In this document: one piece after another, positions 21,236-28,056 of the stretch
Layout of the letters: each line of letters opens with the position of its first letter
How positions within the stretch are numbered: position 1 is the stretch's first letter
NCBI GenBank assembly: GCA_002722615.1
Contig: PBMQ01000020.1
Location: 26,738 to 61,353, forward strand
Length of the DNA: 34,616 nucleotides
Direction of reading: 5' to 3'
DNA from: Methanobacteriota archaeon
Lineage (GTDB): Archaea; Thermoplasmatota; Poseidoniia; Poseidoniales; Poseidoniaceae
Made by a program: the position numbers and the translations under genes
The notes under the pieces: generated by a model
What the model was told of the DNA's origin: nothing
Seen by the model: the letters and a program-made list of their open reading frames with translations, nothing else
Database searches by the model: none

Positions 21236-22984
21236 CTAGAACTCATCGAAGTCATCCCATGCCCTGCCCCGCAATTTAGACAGGCTCGTGGTCGGCGGAT
21301 CTGGATCGGGTGTCCTCTCGGTGTATGTACCGTTAAACATGTTATAGCTAAGATGTGCTACGCCCTGAGATCCCACCCACTTGAATCTTGATTTCCAACA
21401 GTGTATCTCGACGCATTCATCTGTTCTGTGAACTGTCACACCTAGATCAGCCTTGGCAAACCATGCGGCAGAGCCTGAAATATTCATGCCCTTGGGGACT
21501 GCGTAGGTGCCATCCTCACGGGGGTACATCTTCTGGGGGTGCGCGACAAACCAGACGTGAATGCCATGCGCTTTGGCAAAGCTGGTGATTCGGGTCAGCA
21601 TCTGAGAAATGTTGCTGTGTTCTTCCTGACTGCTAGATTCTATGTAGTTGTACGGGTCGATGATGAGACCCCGCACGCCCATACGCATGACCGCCTGCTT
21701 GGCCCTATCGATAATTGAGTCAATCGTGCTGAGGCCACCGTCCTTGCTTTCAAGGAAGACAAAGTGATCGTTTATAAACTCGACAGCCTCACCTAGCTCA
21801 TCCTCTGTCATTCTCTCGCTAAGTCCGGTGTAAAACGGCTTGCCTGATACCTTTTCAGCCAGCTTGGCGATGTGCATATGTGGCGGGTTTTCAAACGAAC
21901 AGACCGCAAACTTCCACGATTCACGTTTAGCAAGGTTGATCATAATCTGATCGATAAACTCAGACTTTCCTGAGCTTGGCATCCCCGTCACAACAGACAA
22001 CTGGCCCTCAGCAACGGTAAATAACTCGTCAATCGAGTCAAATCCCGTCGAGGCGCCCCGCCCGTGACCGTTCTGGTAGATGTCCTTGACTGCATCCATG
22101 TACTCGCTGACACCATACACACCAGACAAGGGTATCGGCTCAGGGTTGTCGAAGATCCTGCGGGTTTCTTCGGCTCCTAACTTGTCAACAGCATCGTTTG
22201 CATCTTTGGCGCCCTTGGGGAATTTGACCCTCCAGCACTTTGCTCTGCCCACTCGGCGCGCAATCTCCTCTGCCAGCGCCTCGCCAGCCTCATCGCTATC
22301 TGTCGCCAGAACAATCTTCTTGCACCGATCTAATCGCTCGCGTTCATTCCACACAAACGCAAACTTTTTATCCTCCTCAGGATCTACCCTGTTGTGCGAT
22401 ACCTTTATCGGCGCCCCATTTGGGCAGGAAACGGCCTTGATTCCGATGCTGGCTAGAGCAATGACATCACACTCCCCCTCAACTATCGTTAACTCTTCAG
22501 CCTCTTCCTCTATGTTTTCGATGCCGTAAAAGGATCTTGGTGCGCCATCGCAGGTAAACCCCTTGCCCTCTACAGATCGCCACTTAATTGCCGTTGGCGA
22601 CTCCCGTGTGCCGTACACAAAACCAACCGCCTGCTTCTCCTCGCCCCCAAACCACTTGGTGCCGGTGGTCATCAGGGGTAGGTCATTGATGTCGTTGATT
22701 TTTACCCCTCGGGAGGAAAAGAAGTTCTTAACAAGTTCTACATTATCGTTTAGCTGTGTGGGTATCTTTACTACTTTACTTTGTGTCATATGAGCCTCGT
22801 AAAATTTTTCACGCCTGTAAGACCCAGACAAACCGCAATGGTGGCAGTGGTAAAGGGTATGGTCTGGCTTAACGGTGATTGAAAGTGTCTTTATAGTTTT
22901 CTTTTTGCGTGCATCTGAGCAGTCTGGGCAACGCTCTCTGGCATCTTGATTATGACTCAGGATGAAGTCTTTCAAGCTGTCCAT
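21236..22984 (-). CDS. T7 gp4-like primase-helicase
   Basis: A 582-residue bifunctional replication protein. The N-terminal zinc-binding domain has C19-P-D-C22 and C47-H-H-C50. The TOPRIM primase core follows with VEGECD at 168-173 and ATDSDEAGEAL with DSD at 229-231. A linker leads to a DnaB-family helicase with Walker A GMPSSGKS at 334-341, a Walker B region GLIIDPYNYIE and the downstream VWFVAHPQKM motif. Phages with this protein unwind and prime their own forks. The start codon is preceded by GTAGGAGGTAGTCAAAC on the minus strand. It is the only replication-fork enzyme in the window; a DNA polymerase may lie outside or be borrowed from the host. Its leader carries CTAG palindromes. Confidence 0.93.
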   Translation of the reverse strand: MDSLKDFILSHNQDARERCPDCSDARKKKTIKTLSITVKPDHTLYHCHHCGLSGSYRREKFYEAHMTQSKVVKIPTQLNDNVELVKNFFSSRGVKINDINDLPLMTTGTKWFGGEEKQAVGFVYGTRESPTAIKWRSVEGKGFTCDGAPRSFYGIENIEEEAEELTIVEGECDVIALASIGIKAVSCPNGAPIKVSHNRVDPEEDKKFAFVWNERERLDRCKKIVLATDSDEAGEALAEEIARRVGRAKCWRVKFPKGAKDANDAVDKLGAEETRRIFDNPEPIPLSGVYGVSEYMDAVKDIYQNGHGRGASTGFDSIDELFTVAEGQLSVVTGMPSSGKSEFIDQIMINLAKRESWKFAVCSFENPPHMHIAKLAEKVSGKPFYTGLSERMTEDELGEAVEFINDHFVFLESKDGGLSTIDSIIDRAKQAVMRMGVRGLIIDPYNYIESSSQEEHSNISQMLTRITSFAKAHGIHVWFVAHPQKMYPREDGTYAVPKGMNISGSAAWFAKADLGVTVHRTDECVEIHCWKSRFKWVGSQGVAHLSYNMFNGTYTERTPDPDPPTTSLSKLRGRAWDDFDEF

Positions 22985-23022
22985 CTGTTTGACTACCTCC
23001 TACTTGTATGATATTGGTAGCC

Positions 23023-23090
23023 CTAGGACTGTACTAGACTAGAACCTTCCTATTTAAAATAGGTATATATCTAGACTAGAACCTTCCTAG
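23023..23090. repeat. Second CTAG palindrome cluster, upstream of primase-helicase
   Basis: The cluster holds CTAGGACTGTACTAG (23023-23037), CTAGAACCTTCCTAT (23039-23053) and CTAGAACCTTCCTAG (23076-23090), the same 15-bp type as at 12241-12362. A perfect 19-bp direct repeat CTAGACTAGAACCTTCCTA occurs at 23034-23052 and 23071-23089. The near-palindrome CTATTTAAAATAG lies between the copies. It sits in the leader of the primase-helicase gene, consistent with control by the same factor as the late leader. Confidence 0.75.
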
Positions 23091-23111
23091 GGAAGTTACT
23101 CTTTGAGCTTC

Positions 23112-23134
23112 AGCCCCCGCTAGGGGGCTTTTTT
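23112..23134 (+). terminator. Strong intrinsic terminator pointing in the plus direction
   Basis: AGCCCCC, loop GCTA, GGGGGCT followed by five more T residues is a textbook terminator on the plus strand. The genes on both sides are on the minus strand, and the T-tract overlaps the stop codon of the gene at 23133-23384. On the minus strand the hairpin is preceded by an A-tract but lacks a U-tract after it. It may stop antisense readthrough or end a short plus-strand RNA. Confidence 0.7.
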
Positions 23135-23384
23135 ATGCGCACTGAAACAACTCTTCCATCACCATTTCAGCAACAACCCTCTGTTGCGTCCGGCTCAAGC
23201 AGAGCATTTCGTCTAGTGCGTCTTGCAGGCCAACGGGGTAACCCGCCAGCCGGCAGTGATAAGAAAAAGCGTTAGATTTCAGATAGTTAATGGCGGCATC
23301 ACGGTCAACTTGCTGGTTACAAACCAAGTCTTTGATGGCCTGAAGGATGACCTTGCTATACACAATTTTATAGGTGTCTGACAA
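23133..23384 (-). CDS. Hypothetical protein, 83 residues
   Basis: A small, mostly helical protein (YKIVYSKVILQAIKDLVCNQ; DALDEMLCLSRTQQRVVAEM) with four cysteines. It has a TTG start 17 bases inside the end of the RusA gene and only a weak GAGA ribosome binding site, so the start is uncertain; coupling to RusA translation would help. No family recognised. Confidence 0.5.
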   Translation of the reverse strand: MSDTYKIVYSKVILQAIKDLVCNQQVDRDAAINYLKSNAFSYHCRLAGYPVGLQDALDEMLCLSRTQQRVVAEMVMEELFQCA

Positions 23385-23724
23385 TGATCTCTGCGCGTGG
23401 ATTTTCCTTGTCCACTCCCCCCCAATAAATATGCTTTTCTTTCACCTGCCTATCGTTTTTATACACGAAGCCTTGCATCACGTCCAGAATCAGTGACTCG
23501 TCTAGGTCGGGGCGTCTGGATTTATAGTAAATTTTAATGGTTACTGAAAGGTCGCCATCAAGAAGCGGGTCCATCTTTTTACATTGCTCGTGAAACATCT
23601 TGACGTACCCCAACGCTTTCTTTGACTTGATAACCATTGGGGCGCCAGCCCTGCTCTTAACAATTCTGCGGCTGTTGGCTTTGCTACACGGCTCTCCTGC
23701 AATTACCATACTTACCTTTGACAT
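23368..23724 (-). CDS. rusA: RusA-like Holliday junction resolvase
   Basis: This 118-residue endonuclease carries the RusA signature: R-P-D-L-D-E-S at 71-77, then DVMQGFVYKNDRQV. The Asp residues at 73, 75 and 91 correspond well in spacing to the three catalytic Asp residues of E. coli RusA (70, 72 and 91), which bind magnesium as a dimer at four-way junctions. The N-terminus has the usual VIAGEPCSKANSRR loop. It resolves branched DNA made during recombination and before packaging. TAGGAGTCGATAT precedes the ATG. It diverges from the recombination cassette at 23776, only 51 bases away. Confidence 0.85.
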   Translation of the reverse strand: MSKVSMVIAGEPCSKANSRRIVKSRAGAPMVIKSKKALGYVKMFHEQCKKMDPLLDGDLSVTIKIYYKSRRPDLDESLILDVMQGFVYKNDRQVKEKHIYWGGVDKENPRAEIIVRHL

Positions 23725-23775
23725 ATATCGACTCCTACGTTAGCATCCGTTCTCCACATTGAGGAGTGTATCACG

Positions 23776-24033
23776 ATGAGCAAAATGGGACGTTATGTCT
23801 TTGATCTACAGATGGCTGAGGAGGCCGAGTTTTATGGACATCCAGATAGAAAAGCACGTACCAATCCCCAAGCGGACAAAGATACCGGACCTGCCGCTGG
23901 CAGAGATGGAGATCGGCGACTCTTTTGTGGCACCCATCAACGCGAGCGAGCAGACGGAGGTCAGAGCACTCCGACAGCGGATCTCCCGATGGCAACGGGA
24001 CCGACTCCCTGTGAGATTCTCCGTCGTTCGTGA
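23776..24033 (+). CDS. Leader ORF overlapping the next gene, up to 85 residues
   Basis: GAGGAG and a good spacing precede the ATG. The first part, MSKMGRYVFDLQMAEEAEFY, looks like a true small phage peptide (M-G-x-Y-V-x-x-L-Q type). From about residue 22 onward the frame runs against the next gene at 23834 and its composition (repeats of Asp, Gly, Arg, Pro, Thr) looks like an out-of-frame reading. Either the peptide is real with an unconstrained tail, or this is a leader that couples translation to the next gene, or a frame error split one gene. Confidence 0.4.
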   Translation: MSKMGRYVFDLQMAEEAEFYGHPDRKARTNPQADKDTGPAAGRDGDRRLFCGTHQRERADGGQSTPTADLPMATGPTPCEILRRS

Positions 24034-24067
24034 CGGCGAGCAGATGAGAGTCTTCCGAATCGCGTGA
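23834..24067 (+). CDS. Small conserved protein, 77 residues
   Basis: The protein starts MDIQIEKHVPIPKRTKIPDL and continues with AEMEIGDSFVAPI, RQRISRWQRDRLPVRFSVVR and ends in GEQMRVFRIA. This I-E-K-x-V-P-I-P ... G-D-S-F ... R-x-x-R-I pattern is a widespread small phage family, often lying among replication genes, without known function. GAGGAGG lies nine bases before the chosen ATG. It lies within the out-of-frame ORF at 23776-24033. Its stop overlaps the GTG of the exonuclease gene, so the two are coupled. Confidence 0.7.
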   Translation: MDIQIEKHVPIPKRTKIPDLPLAEMEIGDSFVAPINASEQTEVRALRQRISRWQRDRLPVRFSVVRDGEQMRVFRIA

Positions 24068-24936
24068 AAGTCACCAACCACACAAACTTACCTGAGCCTG
24101 TATTCAAGGCGCTGACGCACAGTGACTATTCAAGGGGTCACAGCAACCGCTCAGTCACCCAGCTGATAGACAGCCCCCGTGTACGCATTCTCCGCAAGGA
24201 GCATGACGACGAGATCACGGAGGATGTGTCTGACATGTTGTGGAGTGTATTGGGCACGTCAGTACACACTATGTTTGAAAGGCATCAACCGGAGGGGCAT
24301 ATCGTTGAAGAGCGTTTGTTTGCTGAGGTTGACGGGTGGAGTATCAGTGGGGCGATTGATTTACAGCGTTCAGAGGCTGACGGCACCATGACCATCATGG
24401 ATTACAAATGCACCTCAGTGTGGTCTGTGATTCATGGCAAGGTTGAATGGCACAAGCAACTTAATTTTTACGCATGGCTCGCCGAACAGAAGGACGGGGT
24501 CAAGGTGATTGGCTTGCAGATTATTGCTGTCCTCCGTGACTGGCAAAGAGCTAAGTCCAAGATTGAAACCAACTACCCGCTAGCACCAATTGTCATTGTC
24601 GATGTTCCGCTTTGGCCTGCGGAGGAGAGGGATCGTTATGTCCGCCAAAGGGTAAAGATTCATCAGGAAGCAGAGTACGAGCGGCTGACAGGCGGTCACA
24701 TACCCCGCTGTAGTGATGAGGAGCAATGGAAGCGCGCAGACACCTTTGCTGTCAAAAAAAGGGGTAACAAACGTGCTCTGCGCGTATTTGACAGCATGGC
24801 AGAGGCCGAAACCTTTGCGGGGGAGGCGGCAGAGCGCGAAATAGAAGAGCGCAGGGGTAAGCGCGTCCGGTGCGAAGACAACTGGTGCCGCGTGGCGCAG
24901 TGGTGTGAGCAATACGAAAACGAGGCATGGTCATGA
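24064..24936 (+). CDS. PD-(D/E)XK exonuclease, Cas4/RecB-like
   Basis: A 290-residue nuclease. The core motifs are the Asp of ISGAID (Asp99) and IMDYK (Asp113, Lys115), with His68 in SVHTMFE as the upstream family residue. The C-terminus has C270-x4-C275-x5-C281 (RCEDNWCRVAQWCEQY), like the cysteines that hold an iron-sulphur cluster in Cas4/AddB, although the fourth ligand is not obvious. It probably resects DNA ends to make single strands for the annealing protein encoded next but one, forming an exonuclease-SSAP recombination pair. The GTG start overlaps the previous stop. It opens MKVTNHTNLPEPVFKAL, a start I know from marine phage homologues. Confidence 0.82.
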   Translation: MKVTNHTNLPEPVFKALTHSDYSRGHSNRSVTQLIDSPRVRILRKEHDDEITEDVSDMLWSVLGTSVHTMFERHQPEGHIVEERLFAEVDGWSISGAIDLQRSEADGTMTIMDYKCTSVWSVIHGKVEWHKQLNFYAWLAEQKDGVKVIGLQIIAVLRDWQRAKSKIETNYPLAPIVIVDVPLWPAEERDRYVRQRVKIHQEAEYERLTGGHIPRCSDEEQWKRADTFAVKKRGNKRALRVFDSMAEAETFAGEAAEREIEERRGKRVRCEDNWCRVAQWCEQYENEAWS

Positions 24937-25154
24937 TCCAGACTGATCCCGAGTTCTACCGCAAGGTTGTCGCACTGAATCAGATAACCACGCACAAGTT
25001 TAAGATAACCGTTAGCGGAGATAATATTAGGTTTTATATCGGCGACAAGTACGCTGGTGACATGAACTCAGGACTGTTTTTCAAGCTAACGCCCAGTGAG
25101 ATTCTCAAAACGATAGGAGTGAACAATGACCACAAAAAAAGCTGGCTCTACTGA
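24933..25154 (+). CDS. Hypothetical protein, 73 residues
   Basis: Starts at an ATG overlapping the exonuclease stop as ATGA, with GAGG seven bases before; an in-frame ATG at 24927 is possible but poorly spaced. The product (QTDPEFYRKVVALNQITTHK, then KITVSGDNIRFYIGDKYAGD) looks like a small alpha/beta protein. It lies between exonuclease and annealing protein genes and overlaps the latter by 29 bases, so it may belong to the recombination complex. No family recognised. Confidence 0.6.
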   Translation: MIQTDPEFYRKVVALNQITTHKFKITVSGDNIRFYIGDKYAGDMNSGLFFKLTPSEILKTIGVNNDHKKSWLY

Positions 25155-25863
25155 GCCGACTTACGCAAGCGTCTGGAAAACGCTGAGTCAGATAGACTGC
25201 TCTGACAAAGCAGAAAATAAGAACGGACTGACCTACCTTTCGTGGGCGTGGGCGTGGGGCATCCTGATGGAGCATTACCCAGAAGCCACATATCAGTTCC
25301 TCAATGAGGAGTGGGATAGTGAGGGCCATGCCACTGTTTGGTGTAGCGTCAAGATAGGCGAGCTAGACCGCCTTATGTGGCTTCCCGTGATGGATTACAA
25401 GAACAAGGCTATCGTGAAGCCCGACACCAGAGCGGTCTCTGATACTCGTATGCGGTGTCTAACTAAGTGTCTGGCGATGTACGGGCTGGGCCACTATATC
25501 TATGCTGGCGAAGACCTTCCTGCCAGCAGTGACGCCGTGGAGGAGAAGCCTGCCCCTAAGGAAAAGCCCAAGCCGAAAGCAAAGGCCAAGCCCAAGGCAG
25601 AGCCAAAAACGGAGACGCAAGCAGAGCCTCTGCCTGACCACATTGGAGATGAAGAAGAAGCGGAGGGGGTTCTTGGTTTTCTGTGCGGTACTGCTGACAA
25701 GTTTGCAGGAAAAACAGAGGGCGAGCTAATCGAATGGTGGCAATACCCTGAAACCAAGAAAGCGGCAGACCTGCTTGATCAGGGATACCCAGAACATTAC
25801 AAGCAACTCATGGCGCATTTGTCTGCGCTACGAGCATCATTAAAGGAGAGTAACGATGAGTAA
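25126..25863 (+). CDS. Single-strand annealing protein (Sak/DUF1071 type)
   Basis: The 245-residue protein matches the DUF1071 (PF06378) annealing family: YASVWKTLSQIDCSDKAENK, then GLTYLSWAWAWGILMEHYPE, a W-L-P-V-M-D-Y-K strand, and RAVSDTRMRCLTKCLAMYGL followed by GHYIYAGEDLP. The domain spans about residues 10-132. A Lys/Pro/Glu linker (140-165) leads to an acidic helical C-terminal domain of about 70 residues. Such proteins anneal single strands in Rad52-like rings and act with a partner exonuclease, here probably the product of the gene at 24064. AGGAG precedes the ATG. The next gene, an SSB-like protein, overlaps by eight bases. Confidence 0.85.
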   Translation: MTTKKAGSTEPTYASVWKTLSQIDCSDKAENKNGLTYLSWAWAWGILMEHYPEATYQFLNEEWDSEGHATVWCSVKIGELDRLMWLPVMDYKNKAIVKPDTRAVSDTRMRCLTKCLAMYGLGHYIYAGEDLPASSDAVEEKPAPKEKPKPKAKAKPKAEPKTETQAEPLPDHIGDEEEAEGVLGFLCGTADKFAGKTEGELIEWWQYPETKKAADLLDQGYPEHYKQLMAHLSALRASLKESNDE

Positions 25864-26170
25864 GTACCACAAGACCGAAGGTGGCCTTTGGCCTAACGAT
25901 GAAAAGTCGAAGCCGTCACATCCCGACATGAAAGGGCGTGTCGAGGTCAGCCCTGAGCAGGTAAAAGGCTTGATTGCCATGGCAAAAGAGGGAAAGACAC
26001 CCAAAATTCAGCTTGCCGCATGGAATCGCAAGGCCAAGGACACTGGTCAGGAATACCAGTATGTCACCGCTGAGGTGTTCTGGGATCCAGAGGCACAGGC
26101 GGCTCCACCGCCCCCGCCCAAGCCCCAGCCCATCGAGATTGAACTTCCAGAGGACGACATTCCGTTTTGA
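25856..26170 (+). CDS. SSB-like single-stranded DNA-binding protein
   Basis: The 104-residue protein starts MSKYHKTEGGLWPNDEKSKP and SHPDMKGRVEV, an opening known from small phage proteins with an OB-like strand pattern, and continues with KIQLAAWNRKAKDTGQEYQY. A Pro-rich linker (APPPPPKPQPIEIEL) leads to the tip PEDDIPF, almost identical to the C-terminal DDDIPF of bacterial SSB that recruits host repair and replication proteins. It follows the annealing protein gene by overlap, as SSB genes often do. It would cover single strands and may recruit host partners through the tip. The OB fold is inferred rather than shown. Confidence 0.72.
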   Translation: MSKYHKTEGGLWPNDEKSKPSHPDMKGRVEVSPEQVKGLIAMAKEGKTPKIQLAAWNRKAKDTGQEYQYVTAEVFWDPEAQAAPPPPPKPQPIEIELPEDDIPF

Positions 26171-26490
26171 TCAGGTCTAAAAAACTGCTGGATGCGGCGA
26201 AGGATCAGTCTTGCGTCAACTGCGGGGTCAGGGACGGCACCGTGGTTGCGGCACACTACACCGGCCTACGCGCACACCTGCTTGGCAAGGGTACAGGACA
26301 CAAGCCGCATGACTTGGTAATTGCTGACCTTTGCCACAAGTGCCACTACCAGTTCGATGTAGGCGGTGGTGGCGCAACCTTTGAGAAGAAGATCGACAGG
26401 TCAGAGCAATTCCTGTTCAACATAGTCAAAACATTGATACGCCGAATTGATCAGGGCGTCATCACAATAGAAGGAATGAAGGATGAGTAA
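26167..26490 (+). CDS. HNH-type nuclease, YbcO/DUF1364-like
   Basis: A 107-residue protein with the layout RSKKLLDAAKDQSCVNCGVR, VAAHYTGLRAH, GKGTGHKPHDLVIADLCHKC and HYQFD. Cys16, Cys19, Cys56 and Cys59 would hold the structural zinc, and His30 and His60 fit the HNH active site. This is the pattern of the YbcO (PF07102) prophage nucleases. It lies in the recombination cassette, where such nucleases serve as junction or flap processing enzymes. The start is TTG, overlapping the previous stop (TTGA), so it relies on translational coupling; this is an uncommon start but no better one exists before the conserved first motif. Confidence 0.75.
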   Translation: MIRSKKLLDAAKDQSCVNCGVRDGTVVAAHYTGLRAHLLGKGTGHKPHDLVIADLCHKCHYQFDVGGGGATFEKKIDRSEQFLFNIVKTLIRRIDQGVITIEGMKDE

Positions 26491-26915
26491 TGGAGATACA
26501 TCTACCCCAAAACAGGGCAATCCAGAGAATGCGAGTGCTACAGTCTCTGTGTCAGGAGTTTCCGCAGGCGGCGCCACAAATAGTGGAGGTCAACCTTCAG
26601 TCGAGACATGGAGTTACTCTGGAGGTAAAGCCTCTGCGAACTCACCGATCAAGACCCCAAGAAAATTACTACAGAAAGTGGTGCAATGGTTTCGCAAAGT
26701 TCTGCGGATTGACCCCTGACGAAATGCACGAAGAGATTCTCTGCCAATGTTATGGCTCAGAGGAGATAGAAACGCGGTTTGGAGTAAAAAGAAGGCCGAT
26801 CAAACGAAGTGGCGATACCACCCGTGGCGACTACTCCGAGCTTATTGAAACGCTATGCAGGGTGGCGGCACAGATGGGATATGACGTGCCGCCCCCAGTG
26901 CAGGAGGAAGAATGA
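26490..26915 (+). CDS. Conserved phage protein with NinB-like motif, 141 residues
   Basis: The first 50 residues are variable (MEIHLPQNRAIQRMRVLQSL) with a strand pattern leading to LEVKPLRTHRSRPQENYYRK and WCNGFAKFCGLTPDEMHEEI. The R-S-x-x-Q-x-x-Y-Y ... G-x-T-P-E-E-M-H-E-E pattern is shared with NinB-like recombination proteins and many phage proteins of that gene neighbourhood. The C-terminus has RSGDTTRGDYSELIETLCRV. The ATG overlaps the previous stop (TAATG) with AAGGATGAG upstream. A second frame, starting at 26483, covers the first half but lacks such motifs. A recombination role is inferred from motif and position. Confidence 0.65.
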   Translation: MEIHLPQNRAIQRMRVLQSLCQEFPQAAPQIVEVNLQSRHGVTLEVKPLRTHRSRPQENYYRKWCNGFAKFCGLTPDEMHEEILCQCYGSEEIETRFGVKRRPIKRSGDTTRGDYSELIETLCRVAAQMGYDVPPPVQEEE

Positions 26916-27130
26916 CAAAGCTGACGCTTGAGTTAGAGGGCGAGGCCTACGCAGACGGGCTTGCTACTGCTGACAAGTTTCTGGCACTGATAACCGAGAG
27001 ACTCGACCGAATTGACAAGGTCACGGAAAACATCCTAGACATGACTAATATAAATGCCGATGCACTGGATGACATACGTGCCGCAATAAAGGATTTGGAG
27101 GAGGCAAAAGCCGCCTTGTCCGGTGACTGA
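26912..27130 (+). CDS. Small coiled-coil protein, 72 residues
   Basis: An acidic helical protein with heptad-like spacing (FLALITERLDRIDKVTENIL, then DMTNINADALDDIRAAIKDL). The ATG overlaps the previous stop, after AGGAGGAAGA, and the end overlaps the next GTG. No family recognised; it likely dimerises. Confidence 0.6.
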   Translation: MTKLTLELEGEAYADGLATADKFLALITERLDRIDKVTENILDMTNINADALDDIRAAIKDLEEAKAALSGD

Positions 27131-27575
27131 GATCAGGCTAACACTGGCAGAGATGCAGATCGCCGCCAATGTCGGAGTCCAGAGGCAGTTACAGAACCTC
27201 AAGAACGATGCCACACCTGCATACGGCGCTGGATCGTCTAACGACTGGCAACTGCATGTCGAGGGCGCACTTGGTGAGATGGCTCTGGCAAAGCACCTAG
27301 GTATTTATTGGGATGGGAAAGGCCAAATGAGGGCGCCGGATGTCGGTAACGTGGATGTGCGGACATCTAACAGGAACTCTGCTCGCTTGATCATCCACAA
27401 CTCAGATCCAGATGACAGGTTTTTTTTCCTGCTGATCGGAGGCAATGGAAGATATCGATGTGCTGGGGGGGTGTACGGCAGGGATGGTAAGCGAGATGAA
27501 TTTTGGACTGACCCAGCCGGAGGTCGCCCGGCGTACTTTGTTCCTCAAAACAAGTTAGGAGTAATAAATGGATGA
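27123..27575 (+). CDS. Conserved phage protein, possible PD-(D/E)XK-like fold, 150 residues
   Basis: The protein has a helical start (EIRLTLAEMQIAANVGVQRQ), then HVEGALGEMALAKHLGIYWD, APDVGNVDVRTSNRNSARLI, and a C-terminal DEFWTDPAGGRPAYFVPQNK. The order Glu in a helix, Asp-x-x-x-Val-Asp-Val-Arg strand, then a core strand resembles degenerate PD-(D/E)XK nuclease folds found in phage proteins; the usual Lys is Arg here, so activity is doubtful. It starts at GTG overlapping the previous gene. The fold is inference; that it is a conserved protein is more secure. Confidence 0.6.
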   Translation: MTEIRLTLAEMQIAANVGVQRQLQNLKNDATPAYGAGSSNDWQLHVEGALGEMALAKHLGIYWDGKGQMRAPDVGNVDVRTSNRNSARLIIHNSDPDDRFFFLLIGGNGRYRCAGGVYGRDGKRDEFWTDPAGGRPAYFVPQNKLGVING

Positions 27576-27657
27576 TATTCCAGAGCATTACATCGCACTT
27601 TGGATAGTTTGCTTCATCAGCGTCTACACCATATTGGTGATAGCGCCAAAGTATTGA
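27568..27657 (+). CDS. Single-span membrane peptide, 29 residues
   Basis: A very short gene beginning inside the end of the previous one after TTAGGAGTAATAA. The peptide (MDDIPEHYIALWIVCFISVY, then TILVIAPKY) is almost wholly one membrane helix with an acidic N-terminal end. It could be a small holin-like or membrane-modifying peptide, but nothing proves a lysis role. The strong ribosome binding site is the main support for translation. Confidence 0.5.
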   Translation: MDDIPEHYIALWIVCFISVYTILVIAPKY

Positions 27658-27693
27658 TACACTGAGTGTCCGTTTAACAAGTAGGAGTATGTA

Positions 27694-28056
27694 ATGTCAA
27701 AGTATTTCACAGCTATCATCGCCTTTTTCTTTTCTTCTTTGGCGGCGTCTCAAACCATAATTTACTACGAGGATGGCTCTGTTTACACCGTTAAGGAGAA
27801 CGAAAAGGTGTACGTCGAAACCTCTAGCAAGTTGTACACAAAACAAGGCTACAAAAATGGGAATGAGTATTTCATTCACAAGGTGCCTAACCAAAAAGTA
27901 GATTATGAAGAACAGCCTTACGATGGCGAAGATCTTGGCTCACCAGAGTGGTGTGAGGCTTACGCGCCATATCTTTATGTCAATGGATTTACCTTTGACG
28001 ATCAAGCCTATATCCGGTATTGCAACCAAGATGGCTCAGGTGATGGCGACGGTTAA
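27694..28056 (+). CDS. Secreted protein with signal peptide, 120 residues
   Basis: The first 20 residues, MSKYFTAIIAFFFSSLAASQ, form a signal peptide with a likely cut near Ala-Ser-Gln. The mature part is small, Tyr-rich and acidic (YYEDGSVYTVKENEKVYVET; PYLYVNGFTFDDQAYIRYCN) with two cysteines that may pair in the periplasm, and a Gly/Asp tail. TAGGAGTATGTA precedes the ATG. I believe related proteins occur in marine phages but no function is known. It is the last plus-strand gene and its stop overlaps that of the convergent nuclease gene by four bases. Confidence 0.65.
   Translation: MSKYFTAIIAFFFSSLAASQTIIYYEDGSVYTVKENEKVYVETSSKLYTKQGYKNGNEYFIHKVPNQKVDYEEQPYDGEDLGSPEWCEAYAPYLYVNGFTFDDQAYIRYCNQDGSGDGDG

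Noticed and set aside
24064-24936. The Cas4-like gene as part of a CRISPR-Cas system
   Set aside because: It is paired with an annealing protein and SSB-like gene, with no cas1, cas2 or array in the window.
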